Source: an uncultured Collinsella sp.
GTDB taxonomy: Bacteria; Actinomycetota; Coriobacteriia; Coriobacteriales; Coriobacteriaceae
DNA: 17,962 bases
NCBI GenBank assembly: GCA_902469555.1
Contig: CABRDB010000041.1
Location: forward strand, 1 to 17,962
Direction: 5' to 3'
The notes below the pieces were generated by a model. The model searched no databases and was not told the DNA's origin. It worked only from the letters and a program-made list of their open reading frames with translations. Shown here one piece after another: positions 9,121-17,057 of the stretch (within the stretch, counting starts at the first letter, position 1; each line of letters begins with the position of its first letter). The position numbers and the translations under genes were made by a program.

Positions 9121-9783
9121 TTATATAGCGAAAAGTTTAGCAAGCTCGGCCACCGAGTGCACCACTGCATCGGCACCCGCCGCCTCGTGCTCGCCCGGCG
9201 CCGCCGCGCCCGAATAGATACCGATGCACGGTACGCCCATTGCGTGCGCGCCCTCCACATCGTTGAAGCGATCGCCGATCATCACGGCATCGCACGCCGT
9301 CATACCGAGCTCTGCCAGGGCATCGCGGACCGAATCGGCCTTGGTCTCGCGCCCCTGCAGCGGATTCATGCCAGCCACCGCCTCAAACTGAGAAAGACCC
9401 AGCTCATGCACCATGTCGATACACTTCGCCTCCATGCGCGACGTCGCCACGGCCAAGCGCTTGCCCTGGGCGACCAACCCATCCAGCAGCTCGGGGATCC
9501 CGTCGAACACGGGATACTCCTCCGGTCCCAGCTCGTCAAAAAAGGCGCGGTACTCGTCGGCCACCACAAGCGACTCCTCGCGGGAGAAGCCATAAAAGTC
9601 GTGAAAACTCTTCCACAGGGGCGGCCCGATCATGCGGCGCAGGTCACCCATCTGCGCCTCCGAAAACCCGCGCGCAGCCAGCGCCTTGCGCGTCGAGGTC
9701 ATCACCGCCCGACCCGTATCTGCCACCGTGCCGTCGAAATCGAACAGCACGACCGGCCGCCTACATATCTCCAGTGCCTCCAT
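9121..9783 (-). CDS. HAD-IA family phosphatase, phosphoglycolate phosphatase-like
   Basis: 220-aa cytosolic HAD hydrolase. Motif I is LFDFDGTVADTG with D15 as nucleophile and D17 as acid/base. Motif II is VATSR (T114/S115). The motif III Lys is K148 in RETKADSV, and motif IV is MIGDRFNDVEGA (D171, D175). The helical cap between motif I and motif II (about 27-95) marks subclass IA, as in Gph or PpaX. Possible substrates are phosphoglycolate, pyrophosphate or nucleotides; sequence alone does not decide. The start at 9783 has AGAGGA at 6-7 nt. In-frame ATGs at 9789 and 9816 are alternatives. It lies upstream of the dipeptidase gene and is divergent from the DegV gene. Confidence 0.88.
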   Translation of the reverse strand: MEALEICRRPVVLFDFDGTVADTGRAVMTSTRKALAARGFSEAQMGDLRRMIGPPLWKSFHDFYGFSREESLVVADEYRAFFDELGPEEYPVFDGIPELLDGLVAQGKRLAVATSRMEAKCIDMVHELGLSQFEAVAGMNPLQGRETKADSVRDALAELGMTACDAVMIGDRFNDVEGAHAMGVPCIGIYSGAAAPGEHEAAGADAVVHSVAELAKLFAI

Positions 9784-9877
9784 CGGCATTCCTCTTCCCC
9801 AGTTGATGATTTCCACACCGACACTTCAAACTGTTGACTATTCAACAATTGAACCTAGAACTGTGGAACGACTCCAC

Positions 9878-9883
9878 TATACT
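9878..9883 (+). promoter_or_regulatory. Candidate -10 element of the degV-family gene
   Basis: TATACT in the AT-rich divergent intergenic region, 57 nt before the DegV start. The -35 at 16 nt (TAGAAC, 9856-9861) is weak. The complement also reads TATAGT, so the site could serve the minus strand. The segment just upstream (about 9830-9855) contains overlapping TTGA/TCAA half-sites (GTTGACTATTCAAC, then TTGAAC) that could be a regulator site. Confidence 0.35.
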
Positions 9884-9939
9884 TGTCGCACTTTGCTCTC
9901 AGAAGGCGGCGCGCAAGCGCCCCAACGAAAGGTGCAATT

Positions 9940-10800
9940 ATGTCTTTTGCCATCATAACCGACTCCACGTCGGACATCTCCCCCGCCCGCGCCCAAGAGC
10001 TTGGCATTTACGTCATTCCACTGCATGTGATCATCGAGGGCGAGGACCTGCTTGACCAGGTACAGATCACCGCCCAGGAGTACGTCACGCGCATGGCTGG
10101 CTCCGAGCAGCTGCCGCACACCTCGCAGCCGAGCGCCGGCGAGTTCAAGGCACTCTTTGACCGCGTGCTCGCCGACGGCCATGATAGCGCCATCTTTATC
10201 TCACTGTGCAGCGAGTGGTCCGCCTGCTATGCCAACGCCAGCCTGACGGCCGAAACGCACGAACTCGACGTGCGCTGCATCGACTCGCGCACCGGCTCGG
10301 GTGCCGAGGGCCTGCTGGTGGAGTACGCGCTGGCCATGCGCGAGGACGGCCGCAGCCTGGACGAGACCGAGGCGCAGATCCGCGCGACGCTGCCCGACGC
10401 CCACCTGCTGCTGATTCCCCGCACGCTCGAGAACCTCGTTAAGAACGGCCGCGCGCCCAAGCTCGCCGGCCAGCTCACGCAAATGCTCAACATTCGCCTG
10501 GCCGTTTCGCCGGAGTGGAAATCGGGCGAGATCAAGGCCATCAAAAAGGGCCGCGGCGCCAAGCGCATCGTTGCCAACACCATGGCCGATTGCCTCGCAT
10601 TTTTGGCAGAACACCCGGGTTCAAGCGTACGCGTGCTCACAACCGGTGCCGCTGAGGAACAAGAGCTCGTCAACCAGGCGCTCGCGGGCCAGGACTACGT
10701 AGACGCCGGCACCGGCCCCATCGGCTGCACCATCGCGACCCACGTGGGCGTCGACGCCATCGCCATCAGCTACTGCCCCCGCTACCAGCCAACTCACTAG
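9940..10800 (+). CDS. DegV family fatty-acid-binding protein
   Basis: 286-aa cytosolic protein of the DegV/FakB fold, which binds a fatty acid and in FakB members presents it to a fatty-acid kinase. The N-terminal IITDSTSDIS is the family opening. HTSQPSAGEF (60-69) is the conserved TSQPS loop that holds the lipid carboxylate. The C-terminal GPIGCTIATHVGVDAIAISY is the second family signature near the ligand pocket. Length is normal. The start at 9940 has GAAAGG upstream at good spacing. An upstream ATG at 9883 overlaps the candidate promoter and is less likely. No kinase gene is adjacent, so its partner, if any, is encoded elsewhere. The family is certain; a FakB role is inferred. Confidence 0.92.
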   Translation: MSFAIITDSTSDISPARAQELGIYVIPLHVIIEGEDLLDQVQITAQEYVTRMAGSEQLPHTSQPSAGEFKALFDRVLADGHDSAIFISLCSEWSACYANASLTAETHELDVRCIDSRTGSGAEGLLVEYALAMREDGRSLDETEAQIRATLPDAHLLLIPRTLENLVKNGRAPKLAGQLTQMLNIRLAVSPEWKSGEIKAIKKGRGAKRIVANTMADCLAFLAEHPGSSVRVLTTGAAEEQELVNQALAGQDYVDAGTGPIGCTIATHVGVDAIAISYCPRYQPTH

Positions 10801-10813
10801 GGACGCCCACATC

Positions 10814-10880
10814 AGTTGCGGTGGAATAGGGACTGTTTTTGGCTTATCAGCCGCCAATCAATCCCTATTCCACCGCAACT
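10814..10880. repeat. 19-bp perfect hairpin, AGTTGCGGTG family (copy 1)
   Basis: AGTTGCGGTGGAATAGGGA (10814-10832) pairs perfectly with 10862-10880 around a 29-nt loop that holds an inner GGCT/AGCC hairpin. It sits between the convergent degV-family and toxin genes, 13 nt from each stop codon, so it may act as a two-way terminator. However, neither side has a T-run. A second copy with compensatory changes is at 17058-17123. Confidence 0.8.
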
Positions 10881-10893
10881 TGGAAATCGGCGA

Positions 10894-11202
10894 TCAGCCC
10901 AGCGGACCCTGAAACAGCTCCTGATGAGTGCCCATTCTCACCAGCCTAATCGCTGGGTTAGTCTTATGGGGAAGATAAAGAACGACCACATCGACCAAGC
11001 CATCGGATAGGTGGAAATCGATGTGGCCGTTGTAGTTTCCGCCCGGGTTTGAGAGCTCGTGGGCGCCATACTCCGCCGGAAGTGACCCATGAGCCACAAG
11101 CTCTGCAACCGCCGCTTTAAACTCACTTTTTAGCTGCGGATGCATGCGCATCGTTCGTTTGTAGTCCACCTTAAATTGAGCCTCGACTTTAATCTCGAAC
11201 AT
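10894..11202 (-). CDS. YafQ family type II toxin (mRNA interferase)
   Basis: 102-aa RelE-superfamily endoribonuclease toxin that would cut mRNA on the ribosome when its antitoxin is degraded. Compared with E. coli YafQ from memory, the active-site residues are in place: H48 (GAHEL), H64 and D67 (IDFHLSDG), and H93 and F97 (GTHQELF). It should therefore be catalytically competent. The residue after D67 is Gly where YafQ has Trp. Length is typical (about 92-100 aa). The gene starts 2 nt after the antitoxin stop, so the pair is one translation-coupled operon with the antitoxin first. The 3' end is convergent with the DegV gene. Confidence 0.9.
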   Translation of the reverse strand: MFEIKVEAQFKVDYKRTMRMHPQLKSEFKAAVAELVAHGSLPAEYGAHELSNPGGNYNGHIDFHLSDGLVDVVVLYLPHKTNPAIRLVRMGTHQELFQGPLG

Positions 11203-11204
11203 CG

Positions 11205-11504
11205 CTATTCCTCATCGAGGAATGACATAAGCTCATCAGCGTTATTGAATGACAGGCTATCGTCCGGCAAAATCCCCAACTCATGAGCCTCGGCGATCAC
11301 CATGGCACGCCTCGTCGCCTCGTTGGGCACCTCCGCCCTTCCTACAATCTCAAAAGGAATCTTTCGCTGATTTACCAGCTGCCGAACGGCAAGATTGAGA
11401 TAGGAATTGAGGCTGAGGCCGACCGAATCCAAGAACTCAGTCGCCTGCTCCTTGAGCCCCTCTTCGATTCGAACCGTCGTAGGCTTAACTGTTGCTGTAG
11501 ACAT
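11205..11504 (-). CDS. RelB/DinJ family antitoxin
   Basis: 99-aa antitoxin partner of the YafQ-like toxin. The N-terminal half (about 5-50: TTVRIEEGLKEQATEFLDSVGLSLNSYLNLAVRQLV) is the ribbon-helix-helix DNA-binding domain of RelB/DinJ proteins, which dimerises and represses the operon. The acidic C-terminal half (LPDDSLSFNNADELMSFLDEE) would wrap around and neutralise the toxin. A GAGGAGG ribosome site lies just upstream of the ATG. A 36-bp perfect palindrome begins 48 nt upstream and could be the operator. Confidence 0.9.
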   Translation of the reverse strand: MSTATVKPTTVRIEEGLKEQATEFLDSVGLSLNSYLNLAVRQLVNQRKIPFEIVGRAEVPNEATRRAMVIAEAHELGILPDDSLSFNNADELMSFLDEE

Positions 11505-11540
11505 TTGCGACCTCCTCGCCCTCGTCTTTTACACCAGTAT

Positions 11541-11587
11541 ACCCAATATAAATGGCAATCTGATGTTAAATAACATCAGATTGCCAT
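11541..11587 (-). promoter_or_regulatory. Perfect 17-bp-arm palindrome: possible toxin-antitoxin operator or terminator
   Basis: ATGGCAATCTGATGTTA (11552-11568) is the exact inverse of 11571-11587, with a 2-nt centre. On the minus strand it follows the LOG-family gene stop by 30 nt and is trailed by TTTATATT, so it could terminate that gene. It also borders TATATT and TATACT -10-like hexamers upstream of the antitoxin, as an operator bound by the RelB/DinJ ribbon-helix-helix domain would. Both roles are compatible with what is seen. Confidence 0.6.
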
Positions 11588-11617
11588 GCGTATTCATGTC
11601 GCGTGGGCACGATTGAT

Positions 11618-12376
11618 CTACATCAGCCCGCTCAGGGCAATGTCGACGGCCTCGTTGAGGTCGTCGGTGATGTGTACGAGCTCGGGATCGAGCGGGCTGA
11701 TCATACCGGCATCCATCACCGGGCCGTTGAGCCAGTCGAACAGGCCCTGCCAGTACTCGGTACCCACCAGCACAAGCGGCATGCGCTTGACCTTGTGCGT
11801 CTGCACCAGCGTGAGCACCTCGAACATCTCGTCGAGCGTGCCAAAACCGCCGGGAAACACGATAGCACCCGAGCTGTATTTGACGAACATGGTCTTGCGC
11901 ACAAAGAAGTAACGGAAGTCCATGCCGAGGTTCACGTATTTATTGAGCCCCTGCTCGTGCGGCAACTCAATGCCCAGGCCAACTGACTTGCCGTTGACAC
12001 TCGCCGCTCCCCTGTTGGCCGCTTCCATGATGCCGGGGCCGCCACCGGTGATGACCGCCACGCCACGTTGCGCAATCTTGCGACCGACCGCGCGCGCCGC
12101 CTTGTAGAGCGGATCGGTCTTGGGCGTGCGGGCGCTGCCGAAGATGGTCACCGCGGGCCCGAGCTCGGCAAGCGCGCCAAAGCCGTCGACAAACTCTGCC
12201 TGAATGCGCAGCACGCGCCAGGGGTCGGCATGCAGCCAGTCGGTCGACTCCTCGGGCGCCAGCAGGTTGGCGTAGGTGTTGTCCTTAGGAATCATGGGGC
12301 CGCGCATGAACACGGGGCCGCGGCGGTACGTCTCGTCGTAGGCAGGCTCGCCCTCGACATTCTCGTTCTTAATCAT
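11618..12376 (-). CDS. LOG-family (TIGR00730) nucleotide-binding Rossmann protein
   Basis: 252-aa cytosolic protein of the lysine-decarboxylase-like LOG family. Characterised members hydrolyse nucleoside 5'-monophosphates to base and ribose 5-phosphate (cytokinin activation in plants; nucleotide turnover in bacteria). Key motifs are TGGGPGIMEAANRGA (110-124) and PGGFGTLDEMFE (175-186), the latter being the PGGxGTxxE signature that carries the catalytic Glu. RYFFVRKTMF (155-164) supplies the conserved Arg/Lys. The N-terminal 70 residues (MIKNENVEGEPAYDE...) are an extension before the Rossmann fold, as in the longer bacterial subgroup. The ATG at 12376 has AGGAGT upstream. An earlier ATG at 12478 would run through a terminator-like hairpin and is rejected. 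True lysine decarboxylase activity is not expected. Confidence 0.9.
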   Translation of the reverse strand: MIKNENVEGEPAYDETYRRGPVFMRGPMIPKDNTYANLLAPEESTDWLHADPWRVLRIQAEFVDGFGALAELGPAVTIFGSARTPKTDPLYKAARAVGRKIAQRGVAVITGGGPGIMEAANRGAASVNGKSVGLGIELPHEQGLNKYVNLGMDFRYFFVRKTMFVKYSSGAIVFPGGFGTLDEMFEVLTLVQTHKVKRMPLVLVGTEYWQGLFDWLNGPVMDAGMISPLDPELVHITDDLNEAVDIALSGLM

Positions 12377-12391
12377 GGGTACTCCTATCGA

Positions 12392-12440
12392 GAAAAAGAA
12401 AAACGGGCGGGGTCGACGCCATGCGCCAAACACCCGCCCG
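12392..12440 (-). terminator. Intrinsic terminator / possible attenuator in the LOG-gene leader
   Basis: On the minus strand CGGGCGGG (12440-12433) pairs with CCCGCCCG (12411-12404), followed by TTTTTCTTTTTC. The T-run ends only 15 nt before the LOG start codon, which leaves no room for a separate promoter between terminator and gene. So either this is an attenuator in the leader or the LOG gene is read through from upstream. An upstream TGGGTAC (12467-12461 on the minus strand) is complementary to GTACCCA at the ribosome-site/start-codon edge (12382-12376). Confidence 0.6.
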
Positions 12441-12589
12441 AACATCAACCATTCGGTATGGTACCCACGATGCATCAAGTGCTTGCAAGCTATCGGTCAG
12501 CGGTCGCGCAGACGACGTCAGTGAATGTGACGTGCGGCTGCCGCTCAGCTTTTGCCGTTGCCCACGCGCTGCAAGCGTGTCTGTCGCCC

Positions 12590-13729
<1,140 letters not shown>

Positions 13730-13766
13730 AAACTGGAACTCCTTGGTTGCGGTTCATACGCAAACC

Positions 13767-13772
13767 ATTATA
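13767..13772 (-). promoter_or_regulatory. -10 element of the tgt promoter
   Basis: TATAAT on the minus strand, 37 nt before the tgt start codon. It is a perfect -10 consensus, but the -35 region (CGGTGC at 17 nt) is poor. Confidence 0.5.
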
Positions 13773-13828
13773 CGGGCAACCCGCAAGAAGCACCGACTCG
13801 ACAGAAACTGGTGCATTAAACAACTAGC

Positions 13829-13979
13829 CGTTGGGGACGTTCTTAAATGACTAGTTGTTGGGGACAGCCTTCAGCGCCATCTTGCAAAGGAGTGTCCCAA
13901 TCTGCCGGCACTTAGGGACCGTCCCCAAGTGCCGACAAGACTGTCCCCTTCGACTAGTCATTTAAGAACGTCCCCAACG
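13829..13979. repeat. Nested inverted repeat with 27-bp arms (GGGGAC repeat, copy 4)
   Basis: Positions 13829-13855 and 13953-13979 are perfect inverted complements over 27 bp, built around GGGGACGTTC and AATGACTAGT. Nested inside, GGGGACAG (13860-13867) pairs with CTGTCCCC (13941-13948), and a GGCACTT...AAGTGCC stem lies at the centre. The left side also holds a direct repeat (ACTAG, 2 nt, then GTTGGGGAC, at 13823 and 13850). The layout suggests repeated insertion or inversion of one short repeat. No coding capacity is present. Confidence 0.75.
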
Positions 13980-14172
13980 ACTACTTTTCGTCAGCAACGC
14001 AAACGCCGATGCCCTAGCAACGTCAGCGAGCGGTCGCCAGAGCGAACAAATTGGCATGAAAAGAGGGCGGCATAGACCTTCTGGTCATGCCGCCCTCTTT
14101 AAATGACAAGTTGTCGCTCTGGTGACCGCGCAGCGTCGGCCCGTTACGGCGTTTGGCAAAACGCCGTAACCC
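13978..14172. repeat. Structured intergenic element, copy A
   Basis: Four nested or adjacent stems are visible. P1 is GCCGATGC (14005-14012) with GCGTCGGC (14133-14140). P2 is a 16-bp stem (14030-14045 with 14114-14129, one G-T), then a bulged A and a 3-bp continuation. P3 is a perfect 14-bp stem (14060-14073 with 14087-14100), topped by GACC-TTCT-GGTC. P4 is a 12-bp hairpin (14143-14154 with 14159-14170) ending 2 nt from the SDR stop codon. On the minus strand P3 is followed by TTTTC, so it could also terminate the SDR transcript. Copy B at 17233-17420 has the same plan. Confidence 0.8.
14060..14100 (-). terminator. Hairpin P3 of element A, likely terminator of the SDR gene
   Basis: On the minus strand a perfect 14-bp GC-rich stem closes on GACC-AGAA-GGTC and ends in CTCTTTTC. 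It is a good rho-independent terminator for the SDR gene, 73 nt after its stop, embedded within a larger fold. Confidence 0.6.
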
Positions 14173-14973
14173 TTAAGGACGCTGGCCCATGCCACCCTCG
14201 AGGGTGACGGTCTCGCCGTTCATGTACTTAAAGTCGGGACCGCAGAGCTGAACGACCACGCGGCCGATTTCCTTCTCGACGTCGCCGTAGTGACCAGCCG
14301 GCGGCATGTGGACGTTGGCCTTGAACGCCTCGGGGTAGGCATCCTGGAAGTTCTCGAGCGCAGCGGTCCAAGCAAGCGGGCACACGATGTTGACGTTGAT
14401 GCCGTCGGGGCCCCACTCGTTGGCGGCAACGCGGGTCAGGCCGCGGATGCCCTCCTTGGCGGCAGCATAGCTGCACTGGCCATAGTTGCCAAACAGGCCG
14501 GCGCCCGAGGCAAAGTTGACCACGGAGCCCTTGGTCTCCTTCAGGTGCGGATAGGCCTTCTGCATGTACAGATAGGTAGCATACAGACCGGAGTAAATGG
14601 CCAGGTTAAACTGGTCCATGGTGTGATCGGCGATGGTCACGCCCGAGGCGCTGGCCTGAGCATTGTTGACGACGGCGTCGATGCGGCCGAACTCCTCAAT
14701 GGCCTTGTCGATGACGTTCTGGACGACGGCCTCGTTGTCCTGACCAGCTGAGACATCGGCCTGAACAGGCAGAACCTTGACGCCGTACTCGGCCTCGAGG
14801 GACTCCTTGGCAGCCTCGAGCTTGGCAACGTTGCGGCCGGTAATAACGAGGTTTGCGCCCTCCTTGGCAAAAGCGATATCGATGCCGTAACCGATGGAGC
14901 CAGCGGAACCGTCCTTGAGCGTGGCCTTGCCGCCGCCGGTGACGATCACGGTCTTACCAGTGAAAAGTCCCAT
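14173..14973 (-). CDS. Short-chain dehydrogenase, probable 12-alpha-hydroxysteroid dehydrogenase
   Basis: 266-aa cytosolic NAD(P)-dependent oxidoreductase. The Rossmann glycine motif is TGGG...GSIGYGI (12-31), interrupted by an insert KATLKDGSA between TGGG and SIGYG. The catalytic residues are S156 (NFASGAG), Y169 and K173 (YAAAK), with NNAQ (103-106) in place of the usual NNAG. The combination GANLVITGRN, NNAQASASG, YSGLYATYLYMQ, NFASGAGLFGNYGQCSYAAAKEGIRGL and the C-terminal LEGGMGQRP matches, as I remember them, the 12-alpha-HSDHs of bile-acid-converting gut Clostridia and Eggerthella. That would mean reversible oxidation of the 12-hydroxyl of cholate or deoxycholate. SDR membership is certain; the bile-acid substrate is inferred from resemblance. 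A perfect TTGACA lies at 15123-15128 on the minus strand but has no matching -10. Element A abuts its stop codon. Confidence 0.85.
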   Translation of the reverse strand: MGLFTGKTVIVTGGGKATLKDGSAGSIGYGIDIAFAKEGANLVITGRNVAKLEAAKESLEAEYGVKVLPVQADVSAGQDNEAVVQNVIDKAIEEFGRIDAVVNNAQASASGVTIADHTMDQFNLAIYSGLYATYLYMQKAYPHLKETKGSVVNFASGAGLFGNYGQCSYAAAKEGIRGLTRVAANEWGPDGINVNIVCPLAWTAALENFQDAYPEAFKANVHMPPAGHYGDVEKEIGRVVVQLCGPDFKYMNGETVTLEGGMGQRP

Positions 14974-15267
14974 ACAAAGTCCTTTCGAATCGCGACGGGC
15001 ACGCCCGCCGACTGCGCGTATCCAACTTCACGCGCCAAAAGCTGAAATGCAACTTTAGCGTGTTCAAGTGAAAAATAAAGACCGCAGCAGGCGAACGGCG
15101 CAACGTCATTCGGCGAAGGGATTGTCAAGTACAAACTGGATAAAGCGGCCGAGTTGTTGTTATCAGATCGAGCCATCGAACACGTTTTGAAACTTTGCTG
15201 CGGCGCGCGGGATGTCGGCGCGAGACTTTATCATAGGGTGACAAACAACGATGAGGAGCACATGCCT
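14974..15267. other. Divergent intergenic region, SDR gene and coiled-coil gene
   Basis: 294 bp between divergent genes, so promoters for both are expected here. A perfect TTGACA (minus strand, 15123-15128) and an AT-rich patch (15068-15080) are seen, but no complete -35/-10 pair at standard spacing on either strand. No gene is supported, and no repeat of the intergenic families occurs here. Confidence 0.4.
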
Positions 15268-17031
15268 ATGACAGACGAGCTGGACCCCCAGACTCAACAG
15301 CATATTGATGATCCCGCAGACGTCACCGCAGATACTGACGCTGTGACCTGCGATGGTATCGACATCGACGACCCCATCTTGGACGAAAGCGCTACGGCGG
15401 AAACCCCAGAAACAGAAAACGCCGATGAGCAAAACGACGATGCGCCCGCTCAGGACGACGCCCCTGTACAGGACGACGCCCCGCAAGCTGCGGGCCCCAT
15501 CGAGGTGTCTTCGGAAGAAGAGCTCGATGCCGTCATGGACTCCATGATGGACGCCGTCAAAGCGATGAAAGACGCCGTGTCCGATGCCGATATTGATGCC
15601 GAGGAAGAGGAGGCTGCCGAGGCCGCCTCGACCTTTGTGCCCGGCGAGACTCCGGTTGCCGACCAGGGCAGCACCATGCCCTCGTTTCTGCAGCTCGAGC
15701 ACCCCACGATTGGCGCCGATGCGGTCGATCCGCACGCAGCAGGCTTTTCTGTGGTCGAGGGCGGTACCGGCAATATCGCCGCGCCGCAGGCTGCCAATGC
15801 GGACGCTGCCGACACCGCTCGCCCGACCGCCCCGCACTACCCCGCCGCGAGCCACGATCTGGGGACCGCTGTCTCGAACACTGCGAACGCCGTGGGCAGC
15901 TTTATCGCCCAAGGTGCCTCGGCCATGCGCGAGATGAACGCCGCGAAAAAGGCACTTGCCGATGCCCGCGCCCACCTGGCCGAACTTGAGCAGCGCATTA
16001 CCGATCAGACCGAGGAACTCGAGACGCGCCAGGATATCGCAGGCCGCTACGACCAGATCGTCGCCGACCAGCGTCAGGCGATCGCCACAGCGCAAAAGAC
16101 CGCTGCGGCAGCCGAGATTGACCGTGATGCCCACGCCGCCAAAGCGACAGGGCTCAAGAGTCAGTTCGAACAAATGAAGACAGAGGATGACGCGACTGAG
16201 CTCCGCCTGAAGGCCGCGCTCGACGCCGTGGAGGCCCGCGAGGCGAGCTCGCGCGAGACCGGCAACCGCCTCGTTCGACGTCTTGAGGATTCCAAGCGTA
16301 TCCGCGACAAGGTGAAGGCCGAGCGAGACGCCGGCATTGCGGCCGCACAACAAACCGTCGACGCCACGCGCGCCCAGCTCGAGACGCTGCGTCATGAGTA
16401 TGCCGAGCTGCAACGCAATCCCTCGGCAAATCCCGCCAGCTATACGGTGCGCACCAGCGAGCTCTCGATGCAGATCTCCGACACGGCAGATGCCCTGCGT
16501 AAAGCCGAAGAAGATGTCCCGCGCATCACCGCCGACCTTGAGCACTCGCTTGCCGCAGCCGAGCAGGCCGTCGAGCAGGCTCAAGCCCCCATTGCCGAAG
16601 CCAAACGCGCACACCAAGCCGTGACGACTGAGGCCGATGCCGCGCGCGACGAGCTGCAGACGGCGAAAACTGCCGCCACGACGCGCCAGCGCGAACTGCG
16701 CGAGAAGATCGCCGCCGAGGACAAGGCACGCCGCGACCAAGAGCAAAGCATCGCCAACGCCCAAGCAGATGCCGCACATGCACAGTCGATCATCGAGCAG
16801 GCGACCGAGGTACATGACCATCCAGAGATCACTGAGTCGCTTGCAGGATCCTTGGCCCGAGACAAAGCCGAACACGCCGAGACCGAGCGAGAAGTCGCCC
16901 AGCTCGAGGCCACCGAGGACGCGGTGCGCGAGCGTACCCGCGACTCACGCATCAAATTCACCGGCGCCATCGTCTGCATCGTCGCCGCAATCCTGGTGAT
17001 CATCCTAGTCTGGCTGTTCGCAAGCAAGTAA
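15268..17031 (+). CDS. Coiled-coil protein with acidic N-terminus and C-terminal membrane anchor
   Basis: 587-aa protein that I do not recognise. Residues 1-120 are very acidic and include a short tandem repeat (DDAPAQDDAPVQDDAP, 57-72). About 120-215 is a low-complexity Ala/Pro-rich stretch with no predicted fold. About 220-550 is almost uninterrupted heptad-type helix rich in Ala, Glu, Lys, Arg and Gln (for example AAKKALADARAHLAELEQRI), a long coiled coil. The last ~25 residues (FTGAIVCIVAAILVIILVWLFA then SK) form one membrane span with almost nothing after it. It therefore looks tail-anchored with the body in the cytoplasm. There is no signal peptide and no enzyme motif. GAGGAG precedes two close ATGs (15262 and 15268); the second has better spacing. 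It could be a structural or envelope-tethering protein; its function is unknown. Confidence 0.8.
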   Translation: MTDELDPQTQQHIDDPADVTADTDAVTCDGIDIDDPILDESATAETPETENADEQNDDAPAQDDAPVQDDAPQAAGPIEVSSEEELDAVMDSMMDAVKAMKDAVSDADIDAEEEEAAEAASTFVPGETPVADQGSTMPSFLQLEHPTIGADAVDPHAAGFSVVEGGTGNIAAPQAANADAADTARPTAPHYPAASHDLGTAVSNTANAVGSFIAQGASAMREMNAAKKALADARAHLAELEQRITDQTEELETRQDIAGRYDQIVADQRQAIATAQKTAAAAEIDRDAHAAKATGLKSQFEQMKTEDDATELRLKAALDAVEAREASSRETGNRLVRRLEDSKRIRDKVKAERDAGIAAAQQTVDATRAQLETLRHEYAELQRNPSANPASYTVRTSELSMQISDTADALRKAEEDVPRITADLEHSLAAAEQAVEQAQAPIAEAKRAHQAVTTEADAARDELQTAKTAATTRQRELREKIAAEDKARRDQEQSIANAQADAAHAQSIIEQATEVHDHPEITESLAGSLARDKAEHAETEREVAQLEATEDAVRERTRDSRIKFTGAIVCIVAAILVIILVWLFASK

Positions 17032-17057
17032 ACCAACCGCCAAAAAACGCTCAACGC

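Larger units (their letters stand above)
13730..14172. other. Repeat-rich intergenic region between tgt and the SDR gene
   Basis: 443 bp without a supported gene. From left to right it contains the tgt promoter, a nested inverted-repeat cluster of the GGGGAC type (13829-13979) and a large structured element (13978-14172) abutting the SDR stop codon. No open frame in it has a ribosome site or recognisable domain. Confidence 0.7.

Noticed and set aside
12515..12580. Small hairpins downstream of tgt (ACGTCA/TGACGT; CACGC/GCGTG) as a third copy of structured element A/B
   Set aside because: Only a weak resemblance (GTCAGCG) is shared. The GACC-TTCT-GGTC apex and the 12-bp stop-adjacent hairpin are missing.
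13829..14172. Repeat cluster considered as a CRISPR array
   Set aside because: The repeats are inverted and of unequal length, not directly repeated with regular spacers, and no cas gene is present.
15123..15128. Perfect TTGACA (minus strand) as -35 of the SDR promoter
   Set aside because: No -10-like hexamer occurs at 16-18 nt (the position reads CGTTGC), so a promoter cannot be called from it.
15163..16875. A 570-codon minus-strand open frame opposite the coiled-coil gene
   Set aside because: Its product is a Gly/Arg/Leu-rich shadow of the Ala/Glu-rich coiled-coil frame. The plus-strand frame has a ribosome site, heptad periodicity and a terminal membrane span.
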